From assembly GCA_038200385.1 (NCBI GenBank), contig JBBPYA010000037.1:1-25690 (forward strand): a DNA stretch of 25,690 nucleotides, read 5' to 3'. The notes under the pieces are model-generated. The model was not told the origin of the DNA. It saw only the letters and a list, made by a program, of their open reading frames with translations, and searched no databases. Each line of letters begins with the position of its first letter. The stretch's first letter is position 1. The DNA is from JBBPYA01 sp038200385. GTDB lineage: Bacteria > Actinomycetota > Actinomycetes > Mycobacteriales > Geodermatophilaceae. Shown here in pieces: positions 17,075 through 25,690 of this stretch. The position numbers were made by a program, and so were the translations under genes.

Positions 17075-17983
17075 TCACTCGCGACCCAGGTCGCGGTGGA
17101 ACACCGCGGTCTGTACGCCGTCGCCGGCCAGCCGGGCCGTCAGCGCCTCGGCGAGGACGACGGAGCGGTGCTTGCCGCCGGTGCACCCGATCGCGACGGT
17201 GAGGTACCGCTTGCCCTCCCGCTGGTAGCCGGCTCCGACGAGCTGGAGCAGCTCGTGGTAGCGGGCCAGGAACTCGGGGGCGCCCTCCTGGCTGAGCACG
17301 TAGTCCCGGACGTCGGCGGACTGACCGGTGTGCTCGCGCAACTCCGGGATCCAGTGCGGATTGGGCAGGAAGCGCACGTCCATCACCATGTCGGCGTCCA
17401 TCGGCAGCCCGTACTTGAATCCGAAGGACATCACCGTGGCCTTGAGCACCGGCAGGTCGCCCGCACCGAAGGCCCCCTCGATCTTGCGCCGCAGCTGATG
17501 GACATTCAGCTCGGAGGTGTCGATGAGCAGGTCGGCCTCGGTGTACAGCGGGCCGAGCAGCCGGCGTTCGGCCCGGATCCCGTCGATCAGCCGGCCGCCA
17601 CCCTGCAGGGGATGCTGGCGACGGACCGCCTCGAACCGGCGGATCAGCACGTTGTCTGCGGCCTCCAGGAACAGCACCCCGGGCCGGTACCCGTCGCGGT
17701 CCAGCTCCACGATGATGGACTTCAGGTCCGAGGAGAACGCGCGGCTGCGCACGTCGACGACGACCGCGATCCGGGTGATCTGGCCCTGCGAGCGGCTGCC
17801 GAGGTCGACCATCGTGGCGATCAGCTCGGGGGGCAGGTTGTCCACCACGAAGAAGCCCAGATCCTCCAGGCACTTCGCCGCTGTGCTCCGGCCCGCGCCG
17901 GACAGCCCCGACACGAGGACAATGTCGATCCCGGCCGGATCGCCGGCGCCCATCGGCCCGCGCCGCTCGGTCCGCTCGGTCAC
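17075..17983 (-). CDS. rapZ: RapZ-family nucleotide-binding protein
   Basis: RapZ (formerly YvcJ/YhbJ) is a P-loop protein. In E. coli it controls GlmS through small RNAs; in actinobacteria its exact role is unsettled. The product (302 aa from GTG 17983) carries the P-loop GLSGAGRST (26-34), with Arg where Lys is classical; I recall the same change in mycobacterial homologues. It also has CLEDLGFFVVDNLPPELI, VDVRSRAF, SFGFKYGLPMDADMVMDVRF and the C-terminal CTGGKHRSVVLAE block. The start overlaps the uvrC stop as GTGA, with GAGG seven bases upstream; ATG 17953 is an alternative. The frame is open much further upstream but that overlaps uvrC. Confidence 0.94.
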   Translation of the reverse strand: MTERTERRGPMGAGDPAGIDIVLVSGLSGAGRSTAAKCLEDLGFFVVDNLPPELIATMVDLGSRSQGQITRIAVVVDVRSRAFSSDLKSIIVELDRDGYRPGVLFLEAADNVLIRRFEAVRRQHPLQGGGRLIDGIRAERRLLGPLYTEADLLIDTSELNVHQLRRKIEGAFGAGDLPVLKATVMSFGFKYGLPMDADMVMDVRFLPNPHWIPELREHTGQSADVRDYVLSQEGAPEFLARYHELLQLVGAGYQREGKRYLTVAIGCTGGKHRSVVLAEALTARLAGDGVQTAVFHRDLGRE

Positions 17984-19929
17984 GCGTCGGCCTCGATGAT
18001 CTCCCCGGTCACCGGGTTCACCGCCGGGGCGACCGCGGCATCGTCCCGGTGCAACGCCGCGACGATGGACTCCGCTGTCCGCCGACCGATTCCTGGCACT
18101 TCCTGCACGTCGTCGATGGTGGCGGCCCGTAGCCGCTTGAGCGAGCCGAACCGGGTCAGCAGCGCCTTGCGCCGGGTCTCGCCCAGGCCCGGTACCCCGT
18201 CCAGCACGGACTCGACCATCGACCTCGAGCGGCGCTGCCGGTGGAACGTGATGGCGAAGCGGTGGGCCTCGTCGCGCACCCGTTGCAGCAGGTACAGGCC
18301 CTCGGAGGAGCGCGGCAGGATCACCGGGTGCGCCTGCGCGGGCAGCCACACTTCCTCCAGCCGCTTGGCCAGCCCGACCAGGCTGACGTCGTCGATCCCT
18401 AGCTCGTCCATCGCCCGGGCCGCCGCCGCCACCTGCGGGGCGCCGCCGTCCACGACTAGCAGGTTCGGCGCGTAGGCGAACTTCCGCGGGCGGCCCAGCT
18501 CGGCACTCGGGTCGGCCTCGGCCGAGCGCCGCTGCTCGTCCAGATAGCGGGCGAACCGGCGCCGCACCACCTCGTGGATAGACGCGGTGTCGTCGGTCTG
18601 CCCGTCGGCGTCGCCGTGGATGGAGAACCGGCGGTACTCCGAGCGCCGCGGTAGGCCGTCCTCGAAGACCACCATGCTGCCGACGACGTTCGTACCCTGG
18701 ACGTGGCTGATGTCGATGCACTCGATCCGCAGCGGCGCGTCGGGCAGCTCCAGCGCCTCCTGGATCTCCGACAGCGCCAGCGATCGGGCGGACAGGTCGC
18801 TGGCCCGCTTGAGGCGGTGCTGGGTGAAGGACTCCTTGGCGTTGCGCTCGACGGTCTCCATCAGTGCCCGCTTGTCACCGCGCTGGGGAACCCGCAGCGA
18901 CACCCGGGAGCCGCGCAGGCCGCCCAGCCACTCGACGAGGGCGTCGGCGTCCGGAGGGAGCTCGGGCACCAGGACCTCTCGGGGTACGTCCTCGCCCTCG
19001 CCGTACACCTGGGAGAGGAACTGCTCGACCAGCTCCGGCGTGCCGACGTCCTCGACCTTGTCCACGACCCACCCGCGCTGCCCGCGGACCCGCCCGCCCC
19101 GGACGTGGAACACCTGCACGGCGGCCTCGAGCTCGTCCTGCGCGAAGGCGACCACGTCGGCGTCGGTCCCGTCGCCGAACACGACGGCCTGCTTCTCCAT
19201 CGCCCGGCGCAGCGCGCCGACGTCGTCCCGCAGCCGAGCCGCCCGCTCGAACTCCTCGGCGCCGGCCGCGGCGCGCATCTCGGCGTCCAGCCGGCGGATC
19301 ATCTGCTCCGTACGGCCGGACATGAAGTCCACGAAGTCATCGACGATGTCGCGGTGTTCCTCGGCGCTGACCCGCCCGACGCACGGAGCGGAGCACTTGC
19401 CGATGTAGCCGAGCAGGCACGGGCGGCCCACCTGCGCGGCCCGCCGGAACACGCCGTTGGAGCAGGTCCGCGCCGGGAACACCCGCAGCAGCAGGTCGAG
19501 GGTCTCCCGGATCGCCCAGGCGTGCGCGTAGGGACCGAAGTAGCGGACCCCCTTCTTCTTGGGTCCGCGCATCACCTGCAGCCGCGGGTACTCCTCGAAC
19601 AGCGTGACCGCCAGGCTCGGGTAGCTCTTGTCGTCGCGGTAGCGCACGTTGAAGCGCGGGTCGAACTCCTTGATCCAGCTGTACTCCAGCTGCAGCGCCT
19701 CGACCTCGGTGCTGACCACGGTCCACTCGACGGAGCCCGCACTGGTGACCATCTGCCGGGTCCGCGGATGCAGCGCCGAGATGTCCTGGAAGTACGACGA
19801 CAGCCGGGGGCGCAGGCTCTTGGCTTTGCCGACGTAGATCACCCGGCCCCGCTCGTCGCGGAACCGGTACACACCGGGCCGGTCCGGGATCGTGCCCGGG
19901 GCGGGGCGATACGTCGACGGATCCGGCAC
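17980..19929 (-). CDS. uvrC: excinuclease ABC subunit C
   Basis: UvrC makes both incisions in nucleotide excision repair after UvrA/UvrB load on damage. The 649-aa product has the full domain set: GIY-YIG nuclease at the N-terminus (GVYRFRDERG … VIYVGKAKSLRPRLSSYF, about 19-48), a UVR UvrB-binding motif (about 204-245, EEFERAARLRDDVGALRRAM), the RNase-H-like 5' nuclease (IECIDISHVQGTNVVGSMV, LLVVDGGAPQ), and a tandem helix-hairpin-helix C-terminus (VPGLGETRRKALL, VPGIGRRTAESIV). The start is GTG 19929, without a ribosome site but six bases after TAGGCT, so a leaderless message is plausible. No SOS box is seen upstream. rapZ overlaps its stop by 4 nt. Confidence 0.96.
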   Translation of the reverse strand: MPDPSTYRPAPGTIPDRPGVYRFRDERGRVIYVGKAKSLRPRLSSYFQDISALHPRTRQMVTSAGSVEWTVVSTEVEALQLEYSWIKEFDPRFNVRYRDDKSYPSLAVTLFEEYPRLQVMRGPKKKGVRYFGPYAHAWAIRETLDLLLRVFPARTCSNGVFRRAAQVGRPCLLGYIGKCSAPCVGRVSAEEHRDIVDDFVDFMSGRTEQMIRRLDAEMRAAAGAEEFERAARLRDDVGALRRAMEKQAVVFGDGTDADVVAFAQDELEAAVQVFHVRGGRVRGQRGWVVDKVEDVGTPELVEQFLSQVYGEGEDVPREVLVPELPPDADALVEWLGGLRGSRVSLRVPQRGDKRALMETVERNAKESFTQHRLKRASDLSARSLALSEIQEALELPDAPLRIECIDISHVQGTNVVGSMVVFEDGLPRRSEYRRFSIHGDADGQTDDTASIHEVVRRRFARYLDEQRRSAEADPSAELGRPRKFAYAPNLLVVDGGAPQVAAAARAMDELGIDDVSLVGLAKRLEEVWLPAQAHPVILPRSSEGLYLLQRVRDEAHRFAITFHRQRRSRSMVESVLDGVPGLGETRRKALLTRFGSLKRLRAATIDDVQEVPGIGRRTAESIVAALHRDDAAVAPAVNPVTGEIIEADA

Positions 19930-19935
19930 CGACCG

Positions 19936-19941
19936 AGCCTA
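19936..19941 (-). promoter_or_regulatory. candidate -10 box for leaderless uvrC
   Basis: TAGGCT is followed by six bases and GTG 19929, so the transcript would begin at the start codon. A second TAGGTT lies slightly upstream. No -35 match is visible. Confidence 0.45.
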
Positions 19942-19949
19942 CGTCGAAC

Positions 19950-20606
19950 CTATGACCCGGCTGGCCCCCCGCCCGTCTCCGTGCGGACGTCCTCGACCAC
20001 TGACTTGTCCAGGGCGGCCCGGACGCAGCCGGCGAGCAGCCGCGGGAAATCCGCCCGGGAGACGAGCTCGGCCAGCCGGCCCGCGTCGCGGGGTAGACCG
20101 AGCCGGTCCGCTCCCTTGGCCGCGACCGGATCGACGTACGGCGCGAGGTCGGTCCACACCGCCTGGACGTCCCGGCAGAAGATGCCGGCACCCGTGGGCC
20201 CGATTCCGGAGAACTGCTGCAGGTCCCGGAGCAGGTCCGGCGACTCGGCGTGCAGCCGTCGCAGGTCGCCGCGGTACCGGTCGAGCACGGTCCGGGCGAG
20301 CGCACCGAGTTGGTCGGCGGTGCGCTCGTCGTAGCGGCGGTAGCCGCCGCGGCCGAGCGCGTCCACCCGCTGCCGGGTCGTCGAGGCGGCCAGCCGCTGC
20401 GGGGTCCGCCAGCCCGCCGCCCACAGCTCCCGGGTGGCCCCCAGCGCGAGGTCGGCCTTGATCCGCGCCGAGCAGACCAGGCACATGACCAGCAGGCACC
20501 ACAGCGGCGAGGGCTTGTCGACCAGCCGGATCCCGGCCTGATCGGTGAACGTGGTCCCGTGCCGCGCGACCACGATGCGCGCGATCCGGGCAGCGTCCGC
20601 TGCCAT
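19950..20606 (-). CDS. HhH-GPD-like DNA glycosylase/endonuclease family protein, 218 aa
   Basis: The protein resembles the helical HhH-GPD superfamily (endonuclease III relatives). It has a helical N-terminal half and a helix-hairpin-helix LQQFSGIGPTGAGIFCRDVQ at about residues 129-148. In endonuclease III the hairpin is LPGVGRKTA with a catalytic Lys; here the matching position is Thr (SGIGPTGA), and no C-terminal iron-sulfur Cys cluster is present. It may therefore be a glycosylase without lyase activity or a DNA-binding relative; D146 could serve as the catalytic Asp. ATG 20606 follows a good GGGAGG ribosome site. It lies just upstream of uvrC on the same strand, within a repair-gene cluster downstream of uvrA. 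Confidence 0.7.
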   Translation of the reverse strand: MAADAARIARIVVARHGTTFTDQAGIRLVDKPSPLWCLLVMCLVCSARIKADLALGATRELWAAGWRTPQRLAASTTRQRVDALGRGGYRRYDERTADQLGALARTVLDRYRGDLRRLHAESPDLLRDLQQFSGIGPTGAGIFCRDVQAVWTDLAPYVDPVAAKGADRLGLPRDAGRLAELVSRADFPRLLAGCVRAALDKSVVEDVRTETGGGPAGS

Positions 20607-20732
20607 CGCCGACCTCCCTGGCTCGTGTTCCGCGGACCGGTTCCGGGTCAGCTTCGGCGGGGAACGGACGCCGCGGACCGACGTACGTGACCCGCATTCG
20701 GCGCTGCCGACCGGCGACGGCGCCGACGCCGC

Positions 20733-23660
<2,928 letters not shown>

Positions 23661-23692
23661 GAGGTCCGATCAGAAGAGAGCCAAAGGTTCTT

Positions 23693-23720
23693 CAGGCTAA
23701 CGTCGGGCTCCGACAGCCTG
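23693..23720. promoter_or_regulatory. imperfect palindrome in the uvrA / hydrolase divergent promoter region
   Basis: CAGGCT (23693-23698) and GTCGG (23702-23706) pair perfectly with CCGAC (23710-23714) and AGCCTG (23715-23720); the loop is GCT and only AAC is unpaired on the left arm. That gives 11 paired positions in 28 nt. On the minus strand it contains a -10-like TAGCCT for uvrA, and on the plus strand TAACGT. It could be an operator for both genes or a leader hairpin of the hydrolase message. Confidence 0.55.
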
Positions 23721-23742
23721 CTTCCCGATCAAGGAGTGCCCC

Positions 23743-24396
23743 GTGTCCTACACCGGCGACGTCACGGTCGGCGGACCGGCGGACGTCCGCGCCGCCGGTT
23801 GCCTGCAGATCACCAAGGTGGCCACGCCGCCGTTCGAGAACAACTGCTACCTGCTGCGCTGCACGGCCACGGGAGACACGCTGCTGGTCGACGCCGCCGG
23901 TGACGCCCCCCGGCTGTTGTCGCTGGTCGGCGACGGAGAACTGGTCGGCATCGTCGAGACCCACGGGCACTGGGACCACGTGCAGGCTCTGGCCGAGGTG
24001 TCGCGAGCCTCGGGCGCGCCGGTGCTGGTCCACGCCGGCGACGCCGACGACCTGCCGGTGCCGGCGAACCGGCTGCTGCAGGACGGCGACACGGTGACCG
24101 TCGGCGCGTGCACCCTGTCGGTCATCCACCTGGAGGGACACACCCCCGGCAGCATCGCGCTGCTCTACGAGGGTGACCTCGAGCGGCCGCACCTGTTCTC
24201 CGGCGACAGCCTGTTCCCGGGCGGTCATGGGCGGACAACAACTCCCGACGAGCACACGTCCCTGATGGACGACCTGGAGCGGAAGGTGTTCGGCCCGCTG
24301 CCGGACGAGACCTGGGTCTACCCGGGCCACGGGCCGGACACGACGCTCGGGACTGAGCGGCCGTCGCTAGAGGAGTGGCGCGAGCGGGGCTGGTAG
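23743..24396 (+). CDS. metallo-beta-lactamase-fold hydrolase (glyoxalase II-like)
   Basis: This is a soluble zinc hydrolase of the metallo-beta-lactamase superfamily, 217 aa. Metal ligands are all present: T-H-G-H-W-D-H (H74, H76, D78, H79), H133 in EGHTPGS, D155 in FSGDSLFPG and H196 in YPGHGPDTT. The overall pattern is that of single-domain glyoxalase II-like proteins; the substrate is unknown. GTG 23743 has AAGGAG six bases upstream. It is transcribed away from uvrA, and an MBL-fold gene beside uvrA is a familiar arrangement in actinobacteria. The next gene begins right after its stop. Confidence 0.9.
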   Translation: MSYTGDVTVGGPADVRAAGCLQITKVATPPFENNCYLLRCTATGDTLLVDAAGDAPRLLSLVGDGELVGIVETHGHWDHVQALAEVSRASGAPVLVHAGDADDLPVPANRLLQDGDTVTVGACTLSVIHLEGHTPGSIALLYEGDLERPHLFSGDSLFPGGHGRTTTPDEHTSLMDDLERKVFGPLPDETWVYPGHGPDTTLGTERPSLEEWRERGW

Positions 24397-24398
24397 TC

Positions 24399-25562
24399 GT
24401 GCCGGGCCTGTGGCGGGCGCAGGACGTCTTCCGTGCTAGCAAGGAGAGTGTCGAACAGATCGCCCGGCTCGTGGACGCGGAAGCCGCTTGGCTCGCCGAC
24501 GTCCTGCAGGACCTCCGCTTCGTGGTCGACCGCTTCGTCTGCGACGACTTCACGGTGTTCGCGCCCCCCTTCCTGATGCGGAGGCAGGGCGACCCGGTGT
24601 GGGTGGCGGTGCGCGACACCCCGGATGAGACCTTCGCGAGCTTGTACGACGACCTGCGCTACCTCGACGAGGACGAGTTGGTGAAGGTGCTGCGTCTGGC
24701 TCCGGACGTCGTTCGCCGCCACCCCGTCGCTACCGACATGCACTTGTGGCTCGACCTCTGCGAGGTGAGGGGCCTCGATCTCCAAGCGATCGGACCCGGC
24801 GGCTCTGACGAGCAGACGGCCCACCTCCTCGGGGCTGTCGTCGATGCCTGGGTGGGCGTCTGGACCGAGGACGGGCCGGTCTACCGCGTCAGCCGTGTGG
24901 GTCTAGAGCGCGAGTTCGAGAACTGGTTGAAGCGGAACCTGGGGGTCCTCGCGGACTTCGAGCTGCCCCTGAGGCTCGTGGAGCCACCGCAGCCGCTGTT
25001 CGCTAGTGGCCGCAGAGGGGACCTGCTGTGCGTCGCTACCGCCGACGCGGCACACGTGAGCGAGGGGGACCTCGTGATGATCGAGAACAAAGCGCACATG
25101 GTCCACGTCGAGGCGTTCGAGCAGCTCAAGGACTACGTCGAGTCGGTCCCCGCACACATCGCAACCCGACACCCAGATTTGGTTCGGCCAGGACAGCGCG
25201 TGCACGGGCTGCTCCTGGCCGACGGACGGACCCTCGAGCTGCAAGAGCTGCTGCTCAAGCCCGGCTACCACTACGTCTCCTTGGCCGCCCTCGGCTATCG
25301 CGAGTGGCTGCACACTGGGGAGCGGGACGTAGCAGCAGCGAGCGAGCCGGACCTTGTGCGGGAAGAAAGGACGGTTAGCGGCGCCGGGCCCCTTGTAGCT
25401 CCTCGCGAGGCCGGCGTTTCGCTCCGCGCAGCAGGCCCTTGGACCATCGCTGGGGGGCAGCATGCGACTCGTCGTGCCGCGAACCGAGCCCTCGCCGCGC
25501 ACCTGGGGACGTACACGAAGGAGAAGTGGAGGGCCGCGCAGCAGGAGCACGGGCTGCAGTAG
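24399..25562 (+). CDS. protein with C-terminal NucS-like PD-(D/E)XK nuclease domain
   Basis: The C-terminal half resembles the RecB-like nuclease domain of the NucS/DUF91 group: REFENWLKRNLGVLADFELP, then RRGDLLCV with D208, then VMIENKA with E229 and K231 (the D…ExK metal site), followed by VEAFEQLKDYVESV and VHGLLLADGRTLELQELLL. The N-terminal 160 residues match no family I know, and they replace the NucS N-terminal DNA-binding/dimerisation domain. A 75-residue Arg/Ala-rich tail ends the protein. The start is uncertain: GTG 24399 is three bases past the hydrolase stop, while GTG 24375 would overlap it. Codon use is less GC-biased than in neighbours (for example around 25170-25195), suggesting acquisition. 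It could act in repair, restriction or defence; the sequence does not decide. Confidence 0.7.
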   Translation: MPGLWRAQDVFRASKESVEQIARLVDAEAAWLADVLQDLRFVVDRFVCDDFTVFAPPFLMRRQGDPVWVAVRDTPDETFASLYDDLRYLDEDELVKVLRLAPDVVRRHPVATDMHLWLDLCEVRGLDLQAIGPGGSDEQTAHLLGAVVDAWVGVWTEDGPVYRVSRVGLEREFENWLKRNLGVLADFELPLRLVEPPQPLFASGRRGDLLCVATADAAHVSEGDLVMIENKAHMVHVEAFEQLKDYVESVPAHIATRHPDLVRPGQRVHGLLLADGRTLELQELLLKPGYHYVSLAALGYREWLHTGERDVAAASEPDLVREERTVSGAGPLVAPREAGVSLRAAGPWTIAGGQHATRRAANRALAAHLGTYTKEKWRAAQQEHGLQ

Positions 25563-25566
25563 TCGG

Positions 25567-25690
25567 TCATCGGCAGAGGGGGCATGCGTCCTCGGGCTGG
25601 CCGTCGAAGACCACGAAGACGCCCAGCACGACCTCACCGCGAAGCGCGGCCTCCACAACTACACGCCCGGGGAAGCCCAAGACGAGCGCG
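25567..25690 (-). CDS. possible partial gene at right edge (C-terminal 40 residues)
   Basis: On the minus strand an open frame enters from the right edge and stops at TGA 25567. It encodes a hydrophobic, valine-rich stretch (VVVEAALRGEVVLGVFVVFD) ending in DACPLCR. It would converge on the nuclease gene with a 4-nt gap. About 80% of codons end in G or C. The plus-strand frame here is also open and GC3-rich, so the strand is uncertain. Confidence 0.3.
   Translation of the reverse strand, partial: ALVLGFPGRVVVEAALRGEVVLGVFVVFDGQPEDACPLCR

Noticed and set aside
19930..19960. tRNA T-arm-like GGTTCGA on the minus strand
   Set aside because: The bases after GGTTCGA do not complete a T-arm, and no acceptor or anticodon stem is found around it.
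18703..20334. 543-aa plus-strand open frame
   Set aside because: It is antisense to uvrC and the HhH gene and shows no motifs.
20630..20680. direct repeat CCGCGGACCG upstream of the HhH gene
   Set aside because: Only 10 bp in very GC-rich sequence, two copies; too likely by chance to report as a feature.
23661..23742. LexA/SOS box upstream of uvrA (and upstream of uvrC)
   Set aside because: No sequence resembling the actinobacterial TCGAAC-N4-GTTCGA consensus is present in either upstream region.

Overview
This is a high-GC window with strong G/C third-position bias and many GTG starts. rbpA and whiA, together with the gene order uvrC-rapZ-yvcK-whiA … gap-pgk-tpiA-secG-rbpA, point to Actinomycetota. 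I cannot place it below phylum from sequence alone. No tRNA, rRNA, CRISPR array, insertion sequence or prophage gene was seen.

Left block (1-8151, all minus strand). Read in the direction of transcription: gap, pgk and tpiA (lower glycolysis, 0-12 nt gaps), a family-5 solute-binding lipoprotein, secG, rbpA, a small YrhK-type membrane protein, an unrecognised 152-aa protein, and an FtsX-like permease that runs off the left edge.

Middle block (about 8300-15010). It lies between whiA and gap, which are usually neighbours in this phylum. It holds the decayed remains of an ECF42-type sigma factor with its DGPF/YCII partner gene, an L,D-transpeptidase lipoprotein (minus), a membrane protein with a Pro/Thr-rich tail, a complete NitT/TauT-type ABC importer (binding protein, permease, ATPase; tightly coupled), a SAM-dependent methyltransferase and a small acidic protein. 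It looks like an accessory insertion in a conserved housekeeping neighbourhood.

Right-centre block (15066-23660, minus). Read in the direction of transcription: uvrA, an HhH DNA-glycosylase-like protein, uvrC, rapZ, yvcK and whiA. uvrC and rapZ overlap by 4 nt. This combines nucleotide excision repair with the conserved rapZ-yvcK-whiA cell-envelope/division cluster.

Right end (23743-25690). A metallo-beta-lactamase-fold hydrolase diverges from uvrA across a 28-nt imperfect palindrome. It is followed by a protein with a NucS-like PD-(D/E)XK nuclease domain and less GC-biased codon use, which meets a possible partial minus-strand gene at the edge.

The most interesting items are the NucS-like nuclease, the ECF42/DGPF fossil, the broken whiA-gap synteny, a recurring TAnnnT-N6-start geometry suggesting leaderless transcripts, and the palindrome between uvrA and the hydrolase. 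No clearly new multi-gene system is visible.
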